From Protula sp. h YS-2021 (taxonomy: Eukaryota; Annelida; Polychaeta; Sabellida; Serpulidae), in contig OX457024.1 in assembly GCA_949752745.1 (NCBI GenBank), forward strand, positions 48,798,490 through 48,862,489: 64,000 bases of DNA. The letters run 5' to 3'. Position numbers and translations under genes: made by a program. Below are positions 23,011 to 35,605 of this stretch, one piece after another. Under the pieces are notes generated by a model. The model was not told the origin of the DNA. It worked only from the letters and a program-made list of their open reading frames with translations, and did not search any database. Each line of letters begins with the position of its first letter. Position 1 is the first letter of the stretch.

Positions 23011-23860
23011 ATGGATATTTCAAAAAGCAATTCCACTAATATCTTTAAAAGCGGTAATGACTTGCAGTCATTATGTGATGATATTACTAATGAACTGAGT
23101 AAATTGAATATATGGTTCAATGTTAACAAGTTGTCGTTAAATGTTCTTAAAACTAATTATATGGTTTTCAGTAAAAGGTTTATATCGACTGCAGTAAAAA
23201 TAAGTATTAATGAGCAGTTTCCAGAGATGGTCCATGTTACTAAATTTTTTGGTGTCATCATAGATGACAAGTTAAATTGGGCGAGTCAAATAAATAAGGT
23301 GGTCAGTAAGTTAGCGAAGTGTGTTGCAGTTCTATATAGGGCTAAAGATTTTCTTAATGAAGAAGCTATGTTAATATTATACAGTTCTTTAGTCTTGCCA
23401 TATCTTAATTATTGTTCTGAAATATGGGCAAATACATATAAAACAAAATTACAAGCTATTGTTATTATGCAAAAGAAAGCAGTTAGGGTTATAGCAAATG
23501 TTAAAAATATGCTCACACAAATAACATTTTTTTTTAAAGAATTGGTATTCTTAAATTTCTAGACATTGTAGAGCTGAAAACAGCTATTATTATGTTTGAA
23601 GCTTTTCATTGTTGTCTCCCAAAAAATCTCCAAAGGTATTTTGAATTAGGAAACTAAAACAAACACTATAGTACTCGTCAAAAAGATAAGTTAAAAATTA
23701 TTTATACACGAACAAGTGTTAAAGCTAATTTTATTTCCCAAGTTGGTCCCCGTATTTGGAATAAACTTTCTAAAGCTATAACTGATAGAAATAGTCTTTA
23801 TTCTTTCAAAAGAAAATGTAAAAGTAAGTTGCTCTCTGAGTACAGAGAATCCTATTAAGT
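23011..23860 (+). mobile_element. 5'-truncated LINE, C-terminal part of reverse transcriptase ORF
   Basis: An open frame of 183 residues starts just after where the catalytic DD box would be (TNIFKSGNDLQSLCDDITNE). It contains KTNYMVFSKR, FFGVIIDDKLNWASQI and LVLPYLNYCSEIWANTY, all typical of the region following the palm in Jockey/CR1-like LINE proteins. After a frame change near 23530 the homology continues (YSTRQKDKLKI-like, VGPRIWNKLSKAI, SFKRKCKSKLLSEY) to a stop near 23858. It is a dead fragment on the plus strand, opposite in orientation to the LINE at 19590-20522. Confidence 0.85.
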
Positions 23861-24380
23861 CTGTTTAAATATATTCTTAGTATGTTCTCAATCAGTGTAC
23901 ACTATGTATTTTGCAGTGGTACACTTAAAATACTATCAGATTCGAAGTATATCCAGTAGCTGATGTAAAGAAATATTCATATCTGCAGATTACTAGCGTG
24001 AATAGTTCTAGACCGTGTAATAATTTAGCTTAGTTTTTCATCAAGAAAGAAATGGCTGGGAGGGAGAGCTCTAGAATAAGTTAAACTTCCAGCTCAGCCC
24101 TTCCAATCTTCAAACATGTATTAATTTTATCTTGCTTTATTGTTTTTCATTCTTTGATCGTTACGTTCTTATTATAATTTTGTGGAATCTCGAGTGGGTC
24201 TGCGAAAAAGTGATATCCACAAGGCTTCGGACCACAAATACCCTCGATTGCCCTACTTCTTGACCGAAACAAACAGATGGGATGCTCACAATTAACCTCA
24301 ATTTTCTATGAAACAAATACACACAATTTATATTTATACCACAAAAATTACAATTACTTACCTTACTTATCTTACTTACC
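23861..24380. other. No gene recognised; possible LINE 3' flank
   Basis: AT-rich sequence between the LINE stop and the TATC microsatellite; may include the LINE 3' UTR. Confidence 0.4.
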
Positions 24381-24521
<141 letters not shown>

Positions 24522-24859
24522 GAATAGAAATGGCTTACAAAGACAATTAAAGGTAGAGTTTTGTCGATTATGACACATGGTTCAGCATTTATGTTTTTTC
24601 ATTCTCAAATGCTCGTCTGGCTATCATTTATCTGCCTGTGATGTGCTGTGGGATTGGTAGGGGTCCTTTGAACTACAGCCTCCTTTAACAGACCGAACAG
24701 CGGTCTTTTGTGATTTATATCCCTCGTATTGAAATACCTCACTTCTTTTAAAACCAATGCCTTCTTTTCTGGACAAGATGCATGCAGACGTATCTATTCC
24801 TAGGGTTTTGGTGGAAATATCCTAAAATTTTAATGGAAGCTAGGGTGCATAACTGTCCA

Positions 24860-27800
24860 CTTAGGTATTAATTTTTTTGGCAATTTGCCATGAATTACCG
24901 AAAATTTGGCAAAATTTTTTTTTGTAAAATTTTAATCATCTCAAGGAAACTAGTCATACTGTCTTGAAATTTTATGTGCGGGTAGCAAGCGTTACTACCT
25001 ATCTGGCTATTACTTTTTTTGGTGATTGCCCAAAAATTATATTCTATTCTATTCGTGGTATTTATAAAACGCCTATTTGGTAATAACCACTAAGCGCTAC
25101 AGTTAAAAAGCTGTCCTTAACATGTTTCATCGTAAGCTTGGGTAAATAGATGTGCTTTCAGATGTTTTTTTTTTAAAATCAGCTAACGACTTCGATGACT
25201 TTATATGACGAGGAAGTTTGTTCCACATATTTGGGCCGTTAATCCTGAAATTTCGTGCTTCGTAATTGCGTCGTGGACGATTAACGTTTAATTAAAGCTC
25301 ACCGGCTGACCTCAGTGTCTGGCTTGGGACTTACGGCTGAATGGGATCTTGCAGATATCCCGGAGCCCAACCGTAAAAAGATTTAAAAACTATAGTGAGA
25401 GTTTTAAAATTCAAAGCGTTTTTCTACCAGTAACCAATGGATATTTATCAGAGATGGCGTGATATGCTTTCATCGCGGTACGTTATAAATAATACGTGCT
25501 ATGGCATTCATTATCTGTTGAATTCAATATAAAAACACTTCGCAAGGCAGGTAAACAAACTTGCAATAGTCAATGCAAGATATGATTTATGCGTGAACTA
25601 ACACTTTGCCGACCCCTGTGTTAAAAATGTCTAATCCAGCCCAGGTAGTAGAAACATACTTTGCGCAAATTATTGAAGTGGTCTTCCAGGCTGAGGGTTG
25701 AATCTAAATAAACTCCAACATTTTGGACAACAGATGAAGACTGTATGACTTCTGATGACAGATTAAGATGCTGTAGTATGTGCTATAGACTTTGCTCAGA
25801 CGCAAACACGATAAATTCAGTCTTATCACTATTTAGTTTTATTCTGTTCGCGTACACCCACTCAGGAATTTCTGCAATACATCTTTCGAGCGTATGAGCT
25901 GCTTTAATTTGTTCGTCAACAGAATGCGGATTGAACGATTTTCCTATCTGGGAATCATCTGCATAGCTGTGTGTAAAATGCGAATCAGTCTACCTAGGGG
26001 TAGCACATAACCAATATACCGTCTGTAACCCATCTGGGAACCTTGCGGTGAAGAATCGTAACAGGATCGGAATATTCATAGCCTACACACACCTGAACAG
26101 AGCAGTTTGTCAAGTAATAATCCGACCATTGTAGAGCTACACCATAAATGCGAAAAGTGTTTTTAAGTCTTCGACACAATATCAAGTAATCTATGGTATC
26201 AAACGCTGTCGAAAAATCTAACATACCTAAAAAGACAGCGTTACCAGGGTCTAATTAATTTAACAAATCATCGCATACTATTAAAAGAGCGGTTTCTGTT
26301 GAATGTTTTGACTTGAATGCGGACTGAAGGTTGTCACTGAGATTGTTTGTCTCCAAATGCAGCGCGATTTGGTTACCTGCAGCCTTCTCAATAACCTTCT
26401 ATACAAACGCCAGATTCGAAACCGGTTCCGATGAAAAACAAAAACAAATCAGTAAAATCACAACTAACTGATGGAAAATAGTCTTACTATCTTGAAACTT
26501 AAAGTAACTGTAGAAGGCATTTTTACCTACCCTGCTATTACTTTATTTGGTGATTGACCAAAAATTTGGCGGAAAGTATGGAGAAAATCCTAAAAATATA
26601 TTAAAATCTTGACGAAATCCAGGAAAATAATTTCGGCGAAAATACAAATATTTTAATAAAACCTTATCTAACTACTGGAAAATAGTCGTACTGTCTTGAA
26701 ATTCTAAGTAGCGGTAGCAGGCATTATTAATTACCTGTCTATTACTTTTTTGCTGATTGTCCAAAAAGGGTCTTGCTCTTTTGAAATTTGAAGTAGCGTT
26801 AGGAGATATTACTACTCATCTGGTTATTGCTTTGTTTTTGTGATTGACAAAAAAATTCAGTAAAATCTTAACTCCAGTAAATAGTCTTACTGTCTCGAAA
26901 TTTTTAAAGAAAGGTAGTAGATCTTACATTAAAACCTTACTTTAGCTAGGTATTACAATATATGGTGACCGGTCAAAAAGTCGGCAAAAATTCTAACGAA
27001 AAACAAAAAAATACTAAAATCGTAACTCTAGGAAAAAAGTTTTACTATCTCGAAATTTGAAGTAACGGTAGCAGGCATTATTATCCATCAGCTATTACTT
27101 TTTTGGTGATTGGCTAAAAATCTGGTGAAGGTTTTGGAGAAAAACAAATAAAATAGTAACATTTTGATGAACTCCAGAGGAAGATAATCTCACTGTGTTG
27201 TAATTTAAAGTAACAGTAGCTAACTGGTTATTTATTTTTTGGCCATTCGCAAAAAATTGGAGGAAATATTGGCAAAATCCCGATTTTGTTTAAAACTTTT
27301 CGCCCAAGTTTTCCATAGAAATGTTCTAAAATATTGATGGAAAGTAGTATGCTGAAGTGTCCACCTGAATATTGCTTGTTTTGGCGATTCATTAAATATT
27401 GGTAAAAACATTAGAAAAAAACTGTTTTTTGGAAAATCTTAACTAATTCCAGTTAAATAGTCCTACTCTGTTGAAATTTTAAGCAAAGGTAGCAGACATT
27501 ATGACACAACTGACAAGTACTTGCTGTGATTGACCAAAAAATATGGCAAAAAACCAAAAGAAAAAAATTCAGTATAATCTTAACGAAATCCAAGAAAATA
27601 GCTTGGCTGAAATTTTAACGAAAAACCATAGAAGTTAAAATAAAATCTGAACTAACTACATGAAAATAACCTTACTATAGTAAAATTTTAAGTAAAGGTA
27701 GCAGGCCTTACTACCTATCTGGTTTATAAAATACTTGGTGATTGGCAAAACGGTATTACCGGACCATTACTTTTTAACGGATTGGTGAAAAGATGTCGGA

Positions 27801-28110
27801 AATATTGGCCAAAAAAATAAAAATAGTAAAATCTTATCTCTCAGCACTGAAATGGCCTCACTCTCTTAAAACCTAGGCTGAAGATAGTGTTCATTGGTAC
27901 TTACCGGGTAATTACTGTTTTTTACAAAATAAATTGGCAGAAATATTGGCGAAAAACCAATTCTCACTAAAATCATTATTGACGCTGGAGATATAATCTC
28001 ACCTTCATATTGGCCATAAGCCATTTGTGTATCAAATCTTGACTGACGTCAGGTTAACAGCCTTAATGTCTTGAAATTTTCGTCACAGGTTATACTAGTA
28101 TGTCGTAAAT
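24860..28110. repeat. Highly diverged tandem satellite, about 150-bp units, split by a LINE
   Basis: Successive blocks share, in order, TGGAAAATAGTCTTACTGTC-like, CTTGAAATTT, GTAGCAGGCATTATTACC-like, TGGCTATTACTTTTTTGGTG-like and ATTGACCAAAAA-like phrases. Blocks are visible at 24930-25040 and repeatedly from 26440 to about 28110. Divergence is high, so unit borders cannot be fixed by eye. Confidence 0.75.
25036..26400 (-). mobile_element. Degenerate CR1/L2-like LINE inserted in the satellite
   Basis: Minus-strand pieces include LDFSTAFDTIDYLILCRRLK and FRIYGVALQWSDYYLTN (26224-25994), the RT block with the first catalytic Asp. A catalytic YADDSQIGKSF stretch lies near 25960, and RIKLNSDKTEFIVFAS near 25830. 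The 3' end is marked by a short (GAATA)n-type tail at 25036-25055 next to AAGCGCT...ATAAATACCA. The satellite continues on both sides. Many stops and frameshifts are present. Confidence 0.8.
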
Positions 28111-28571
28111 CTTGACATTAGCATTCGTGAGCTAAGCCATTGTCCATAGGCAATCTTGCTAAAACATTGATTATGTGTCGCTAGGTCATGCTTTCTATTC
28201 GGATGTTCGACAAGGAAATATAGACAATGAATGGCTAAACACGTTCTTTATATTGGGACTCAGTAAACAACTGTGGCCACTGAAAATTAGCAGGGCACCT
28301 TCGCAACAAAACGTATCGCCGGTTGAATGGCCTGACCGACTTAGGTCAGTGATACTATTACTATAGTTATTAAGACAACAAATTAAAACCATTAAAACGA
28401 TCAAAACGATGGCTGTAAAGTGCTATGCGCACATAATGCGCAGCGAGGTCAATCTGAACTTAAATTTTTAAAAAGATGGCTAAAAGACTAAGTCGGCATA
28501 AATTTTGAATTTTATGATAGGTGATCTCAACCACAGCATTCTCTAAGCTAAAGCAGTTGAAGGGAACGCCA

Positions 28572-28659
28572 TTGCCCCGCGTATCAACAGAGCTGGAATC
28601 GACCTTGGAACTTTGGGACTACCAGACTAACGCCGAAACCAACTGAGCTAACCGGCACC
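28572..28659 (-). repeat. tRNA-derived SINE or tRNA pseudogene
   Basis: The minus strand reads GCCGGTTAGCTCAGTTGGTT, a perfect polymerase III A box (TAGCTCAGTTGG), followed at about tRNA spacing by a B-box-like GGTCGATTCC. The acceptor and anticodon arms do not form a clean cloverleaf, so a SINE head or decayed tRNA is more likely than a functional tRNA. Confidence 0.7.
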
Positions 28660-28669
28660 GTTTATCTGA

Positions 28670-31600
28670 ACTTGTGGTACAGTTAAACAAACAATTGAAA
28701 CGAACCCATGATGAATCAATACCACTGTCTGGAATTTTAGGTTCAATAACAACAGTCATTTCCATTTTTTGCATAGAAATTGCCAATAGAAATATACTTC
28801 AGTAAACAGTATTATTATAATGATGATAATGATAAAGATAAAGATAATGATAAAGAATGATAAAGTTCTCCCGCCATTCTTGTTTACATGTTATGTGAAG
28901 GCCAGTTGAATGGTTGCAACTGATGAGGAATTCTTAAGTCATCGGTTTCCGTCAAACATTACAACCCGAAACAATATGTTCAGCACATGACTTGAAGTCA
29001 TATTTCAGTAAACGAACGAGTGATGTTGATGATCACTTATAATCTCACAGAGTAATCACACAAGCGAACACACAGAATGATTGTTCGGTACCTCGAAGCT
29101 GCCTGCTGCAAAAAGTTGCATTCGCACAGCCTGGTGCTATCTATTGTTTGCTTTTTCTGGTGAGCTGAAACTTATGAGAATTTAACTAGGGTCAGAGTTT
29201 TCGAATGGCGAAAATCATTCTTGGGATTTCGGTAATTACTTAAGAAAATGAAAGTCTTTAAAACTTTAAGAAATATTAGGTAGTCAGTTTTCTCAAAATC
29301 CCAGGTACAACAGTTTTTAAGAGTAAACATTCGGACCTCCATAAGACGTCGAGGTTTCGATACTGATTTGGTTGTGATTGGTAGGGACCATAGATCAACA
29401 TTTAATCATTGTGTATGGCACAATGTTGAATAGACATAAGATAAGCAATAGTGTTTACATGTTTCTTTTTGGTCGTGACCAAAAACCACACATGTTGACA
29501 TGTGAAATCAAGATCTTTGATGCAAAGCTGAATAATCGAAAAATCGAATTTTTGTATTGCTGTAAAAATTAGTAGTGGTAAATATGTTCTGGTCACAACC
29601 AAAAAAGAACCTGAACATGTTACTGCTCATCGAAAACGTATGCCATGGCAGGTGGCTTCTAAAATTGACCAGGATGAGGAAGTAAAACAAGGGAATTTCA
29701 GAAGCGAGCTTCATGTGTTTACACAGTCCTTTGAGATAATATTTCAGTAGATTTTAGATCTTTTATCAAAGTGGGATGGAAACATAACCATACTATTTAT
29801 ATCATATTACAAAATATTTTCTGGTTAATCTTCTCTTCTCAATTATATTGAATTTTATGCTGCTTAAATTGTTTTTGGACAACCTACGTCATTGCCTTCC
29901 TCTCAACAAAATTAATGCAGGTCTCTAATGTACACACCTCTTAAAACTTTCGAATGAACAACAACAACGAATTTTAACGCAAAATAGTGGAACCTTTTTA
30001 TCTCGAAGTTGTCGAGATTGGCAAATAACTGAGAGACATCCAATGGTTCCAGAAAACCGATTGCAACAAAATGGGTTTCTGATATTGGGACTTGAGTGAA
30101 GCGGTTTGAGATAACATAATATTCGATGCATTCTAGTTCCAGATAACACTTTTTCTTTACTTATTTATCATGGGGATACAAGGAAGAGCTTTCCTCAGTC
30201 TGTAATAATGTTTTCCAGGCCAAGTGTCTGTAGCTATCCATCGTAGATTCGTCCTTTTCTGTGTGGATTCAGAATACACAATATTTGTCACATATGTATA
30301 AAAATGAATGGCTGTTCTTTTTTTCAGAAAATTCAGTTTCTTGCTCTTCAAAGAGCTTTAAGGATGTTGATTTCAAATTAATGTGCATATTTCGTATGTT
30401 TTTGTACACGTTAGCTGAACGATGCACCACAACCATTTCCTCGTTTCCTTATACATTTTATCGCAGTTGATGCTGAGCATAAATGTTAAAATACTGTACA
30501 AAGCCTACCTTATCGGCACTTCTCCCTGGCAGCATTTGCAAAACTTTTTAAATCGCGAAACCCTTAAAATGCCCATATCCTTAAATTTTTTTATGAAGTG
30601 CTTTCAAATTTATTGCGAAGGTTTTGCATTTTCTTCTTGAAAATATTTGAGTCAGGCTTTAAAATTGCATCGTTTTACATTTTCTGATTTTCTCGCAATA
30701 TGTTTATAAGACTGAGATTGAAATATTGCGCCCTTATTGTCCGCAAAATATTGACACGGTATAAACTATCATAAATTTTTCAAGATGGGAAATTTTGTTG
30801 TCACTCACGCCCAGTTACTTGGGGAATGGTTTGTAATTTGCGAAACTTTACGCATGTGCATTTATTCACTTAATTAAGTAATCACTCACTTAATTATTCT
30901 GCTAAAATATTAATTGAAGATTTAAAGACTTCATTGAAACAGATATGTAAAATGCCTTCGAACTGGTCTTGGGATGGTTTACAGAAAACAGTTCGCAAAA
31001 TAATGCTTTAGAAAAAAGGTCTTGGACAAAAAAAATGGTCGGATATAATTGCTTGGAACAAAACGATCTTAAATAAAAAACGACAACAGAGCTGCAGCTC
31101 ATATTTTAAAAAACAATAAAAACTTATTTTTTACGCTGCCGAAATATTTCATGGTGTGATCATATATTAATAAGCTCCAGTTTATTTTGTGCCAGGTACT
31201 AAGCCATGTAGTTTATCTATAATAACTTTACTTGTAGATTTATTAAGTACACAGTTTATGGCATGTTAAGTATCCAAAACGTATAATTATAAAGCACAAT
31301 ATCATTCCATTTTAAGCATCCAAAAGCTGTAGAATTAAAACAGTTTATGACAGATTAAGCATCCATTCTATTCATACTTTACTCTCTTCAGCTCAACTTT
31401 CAGTTCGTTCCATATTGGAAAATCGGTATTGGACTAGTCAGATAAGAATGAAGATGTCAAGGATCTTTTGGGATCCATGTTAACTTTACATACTCATACA
31501 CTGCAACGGGGCGAATAATCATAATCTGTTTTGAACTACAAATATATTACAAGGAACGATATTGAAATGTGGATAATTGCATTGGAAAGTATTGAGAACA

Positions 31601-32880
31601 TAATTCTGTTTTACTTAACTTGAGAAAACATCACGAATCGGGAATGTTTTTTTTTATAAATTAGTAAAAAAAATTGCAGGAACCGACATTAAGACTTAAC
31701 TTCGATCTGGTGGCAGTATTTCCCATGTACAGAGGTGCAAGAATTTTTTATTAAAGTTGTATGGGGGATTGGTAGTTGCAATGAGTTAATTTTCATATAT
31801 TCCAAACATATCACACCTTTGCAAATGCAATTCCGAGTTTTGACTAACCAAGGCCGAACTTAACTTTTCTAAATGACAGAGTTGAAAATGTTTAAAGCTA
31901 TCTACATTGCAAGAATCCAAACAAAACAAAACTTACAAAAGATTAATGCAGTTGATATTTCAGTACAGTAAGCTGAACACTATCATGGAGATGCTCTACG
32001 GCCCAGAGCCATCCTTCACCAGTCTTTGCCTAAGGTTTATGCAAACTCCTCGGCACACGTAATCCTAGTAACCCTTTGGTAGTTCAAGGATCAATAATAT
32101 TTTAATTTATTCCAGTCAGCCTACAGATCAAGGAGTGACCTCCATGTTAGTTCATACGTAACTACAAAAGTAAAGTCATTGTGGATGCATACGAATGCAC
32201 CCAGGGGTAAGGCTTTCCCCGTTCAGTGCAAAGCCAAAGAATATCAACTTGGACAAATTGCTAATTCCTTAAGTGCAATTAAAACACGTCTCCTTAAGAT
32301 ATTCATTGTACTGGGTTCAGATCCTTGTGTTCTTTAAGATTGCGTAAAGATTTCACACAAAATGAACCTATAGGCCTATATCATTTGGTCGTTTCATGGC
32401 AACCGAAACGGTGATCAAACCTTATCTCCATTCTCTGTTTGTGTGTGTTATCACAGAGAACAGGGCCAAAGAAAGTCACAGAAGAGCACACCAGGGCGGG
32501 AACAAAAGATCTTTCCACACGCCATCAAAAGTGATTTTCATGGCCAACAAGCAAAACCAGGCTCATACATCTTCCAAGAACTGAAAAATAACTTCTTGGG
32601 CGTTGAACTCTTCGAGATAACTTAGGGTTGCTATAACCACCCCATTTCTATTCTAGGGCAGACTAGATAGCCAGTGCCACCATGGATGGGGTGAACCAGA
32701 GCACATAACATACAGGATATCCCGTCGTTTTTAGTTAAATTTCATCGCTGTTAATGTATTTCAGCGACTTATTTAGTTCTTTCAAGCTCGAATATTTTCC
32801 TTTGTATGTGTCATTTTATTTCTAGCATATATTTCTAAAACCGTCTTTTAATCTCCTCTTATCTGCCACCAAGTGGAATT
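28670..32880. other. Long stretch without a recognisable gene
   Basis: AT-rich DNA with short ORFs only. Two parts look like dispersed repeats. 28900-29110 shares phrases with 63190-63380 (CGTCAAACATTACAACCCGAA against CATCAAAACATTACAACCGG). 29370-29560 shares AACAACGTTGAATAGAC-like words with 46980-47050. A simple (GATAAT/GATAAA)n stretch is at 28820-28865. Confidence 0.5.
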
Positions 32881-32884
32881 GCAT

Positions 32885-33712
32885 TAAAAACTCATTAAAC
32901 CGGACACCGACAGAATGGAGCTAATTTGTCCGATTTAGCAAGGTGTCCGGTATGTTGATGGTCATTTCAAAGAGTTAAACACAATATCAATACAATATTT
33001 ATTTGGCTGTACCCAGAAATTTGCCTGTGACAAATGACTTCAAGCATGACATGTTTGAAAGGGTGGAGTAATCGTCCTCACGGAGAAAAGCAAGAAAAAT
33101 AATGTTTTATACGCGAGAAGCTTTTTTCGGCGAGGGATTTGTTTGGAAGTGCTCGAAAGAGCAACTCAGAAAGTTTTTTATTCGTATCCATCACAAATGT
33201 TTTGTAATATTTTTATCCAGTTTTTCACCAACTTAAGCTTCCTCGCCACAAAATAACTGAAATCTAATGTTACTGCGTTTTCGAAAGATACCAAACTATT
33301 TATCATATCGCTTAAAACCAAACCAAAATTGTGTTGCAATTCTTTTGCATTTTTCTTAAGTAGAGATCTCAAAAGGCTGCGTTATGATTCTTAACTGAAT
33401 ATTGATACCCTAAAACAATGGAGTTATACGTCGCATGCATTCTTCCGCTAAAAATAACAGCAGTCGATGCATGTTCAGGTACACAAATACCAGGATTTTG
33501 TCTAAAGCGTCCTATATATTGGGAATCTTTCTACAATAAAACTTGCACTTGGTACCACGCCGGTAGTGTGTTGTTTGCAATAGCGAAGTGTCTGGTTTAT
33601 ATGGATTTTTATCATGGAAATGAATGGAAAATAAAAAGGGAGTGAAAAATTTGCCCTGAATACCACATTATCCGGTTTATCGAGGTGTCCAGGCCTGAGG
33701 TTTTATTGTAGT
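32885..33712. mobile_element. Possible pogo-like MITE with AACCGGACACC termini
   Basis: The left part has CATTAAACCGGACACCGACA and GATTTAGCAAGGTGTCCGG. The right part has TTATCCGGTTTATCGAGGTG followed by GAGGTTTTATTGTA, which inverted reads ACAATAAAACCTC...GATAAACCGGAT. Such termini are usual for pogo-type elements, but the inverted match is imperfect and no transposase is present. Confidence 0.5.
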
Positions 33713-34311
33713 TGAATTAAAGAGAGGTCTAATTTTAGTAAATTTATTACACTTGGGAATTGTCAATTACCGAGGTTTTCACCTTAGTACAATGTGAATA
33801 AGCAATGTTGAATTGGTCCAAGGCTTTTCCTTCCTTTTTTATTCTACCATCAACTTGTCCGTCTAACTAGTCTAAGACGGTTTGAGCTGGGAGAACCAAA
33901 TTTGGTAGAGACATGCTGCATCATGATTAGTTGGTCCGTCTCTGTTTGAAAAAACGGACAATGGAATTTTGTCATTGAAATATATTTGTAAGGCACACGC
34001 TATGAAAGCTCACAATACAACCTCTGCGCAGTCATTTCAGTTGTCCCGCTGTTGACAGTGGGCGAGTATATATAGAGTACTGTGCGATTATCACCAGGCT
34101 CAACCACAAACCCATGAACTGTGGTGTCTGCTTGATACCTTTGAATGTAATAACACTTGGCATAAGTTATGTTCGCATTATAAATGACTGCAAGTAAAGA
34201 ATATTTGGTTTGGCAGCTATCCCCCTTGCTATCCTTCTTTAGCATTTTTTCTTTGATTTTGCCTTTATCGTCTTAAGAGGTTTTATGATTTTTTCTCTTT
34301 CTTTCTTTAAC
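33713..34311. other. No gene recognised
   Basis: Ordinary AT-rich sequence up to the left end of the Polinton. CTTTCTTTCTTTAA directly precedes the element. Confidence 0.5.
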
Positions 34312-34343
34312 GATAGGCGTAACCCTGATAACAAAGTGAGGAC
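34312..34343 (+). repeat. Polinton left terminal inverted repeat (32 bp)
   Basis: GATAGGCGTAACCCTGATAA and the following ACAAAGTGAGGAC match the reverse complement of 46488-46519 without a mismatch. Beyond the inner edge both sides continue with C-rich sequence that no longer aligns well. The outer side of the left copy is followed at once by unrelated CT-rich DNA. Confidence 0.93.
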
Positions 34344-34570
34344 CTCCCCCCCCCTAGGCGGCAGTCGGGACAGACCCTATGGTCATAAGGTAAGGACCTC
34401 CCCCCCCCCTAGGCGGCAGTTGGGAAAGACCCCATGGTTATAAAGTGAGGACCTCCCCCCTAGGCGGCAGTCGGGACAGACCCCATGGTTATAAAGTGAG
34501 GACCTCCCCCCAGGCGGCAGTCGGGACAGACCCTATGGTCATAAAGTAAGGACCTCCCCCCCTAGGCGAG
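34335..34570 (+). repeat. Minisatellite of 50-55 bp units at the inner edge of the left TIR
   Basis: GACCTCCCCC recurs at 34341, 34395, 34450, 34501 and 34551. Each unit reads roughly AAAGTGAGGACCTCCCCC, TAGGCGGCAGTCGGGACAGA, CCCTATGGTCATA. The unit starts with the last 11 bases of the TIR, so the array seems to have grown from the TIR end. It is absent at the right end. Confidence 0.9.
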
Positions 34571-34627
34571 CAACATTCTGTCAAGTCAGCATAAGTTATA
34601 CACCACAATTTGATTACATCAGAGTGG

Positions 34628-34635
34628 TATATAAG
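34628..34635 (+). promoter_or_regulatory. TATA-box candidate upstream of the polymerase gene
   Basis: GTATATAAGGG at 34627-34637 is identical over 11 bases to the sequence at 39246-39256 in front of the PC4-like gene. The surrounding ACACCACAATTTGATTACAT is repeated, in altered form, at 35437-35456 with a weaker CATAAAAG in place of the TATA box, just ahead of the polymerase ATG. Promoter function is inferred. Confidence 0.5.
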
Positions 34636-34740
34636 GGATGAGCTCCCCACTCATATGAACTGCAACAACAGTGACAGCCATATCAGTAAGTGGTTATTTG
34701 CATAAGTGGAACTCATTGAAACTTTGTAAACAAAAGTTGA

Positions 34741-35225
34741 AAAAAGTGTGATAACTTTCGTTATAGTTGGTCGATTTGTATGAAAATTTCACTGTTTGAT
34801 TCAGTGTTATGTAAAGTTTTGCTATAAAGTAGTCATGGGCTAGTTGCGCATGTGGCTGTATGCATAATTCAGTATGTTACCATTTTAACTTTGTAAAAAA
34901 TTGTGATAACTTTCGTTATAGTTGACCGATTTGAATCAAAATTTTACTGTTTGATTGAGTTTTATATCTACTTTTGATATAAAGTAATCATGGGCTAGTT
35001 GCACTGACGGCTGTTTGCATTTTTGTGACAAGCCGCCATTATAACTTTGTAAAAAATTGAGATAACTTTCGTTATAGTTAAAAAATCTATATGAAAATGT
35101 CACCGTTTGATTCAGTTTTATATCTAGTTTTGTTATAGCCATGGGCTACTTGCACCGACGGCTGTCTGCACAATTCGGCATGCCGCCATTTTATCTTAAA
35201 AGTGAGATAACTTTCGTTATACTTG
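34741..35225 (+). repeat. Four degenerate repeats of about 150 bp upstream of the polymerase gene
   Basis: GATAACTTTCGTTATA occurs at 34750, 34904, 35061 and 35204. Each is followed by a GACCGATTTGTATGAAAATT-like stretch, TTTGATTCAGTTTTATATCT-like sequence and GTCATGGGCTAGTTGC-like sequence. AACTTTCGTTATAGTT contains an imperfect dyad (ATAACTTTCGTTAT). The repeats separate the TIR region from the polymerase gene, so a regulatory or replication role is conceivable but unproven. Confidence 0.85.
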
Positions 35226-35605
35226 ACCGATTTGTATGAAACTTTCACCATTTGATTCAGTTTACAGTAGTCCTGTGTTATTTCGCGGATGAATACCATT
35301 TGGCCGATGAATACCATCGTCAAACTTCACCGCTAGATGTCTCTGCTGTGCAGCTGTGCAGCTGTAGGTGAAACATTCATATCAAGCAGTGATAAATTTT
35401 GTTGAGTCAGCAATTTAACAATTTTTAAACAAGTTACACACCATAATTTGATTACATGTAAGTAGCATAAAAGCATGAGTGAAACATACATATGAATCAC
35501 TGATAAATTCTACTGAGTCAACAAGTTTGAGCAATTTTGAACAAGTTACAAGTTACAAAACGTGTATTTCGCCCCATTTCAGTTCTAGCAACAACAACAA
35601 CAACG

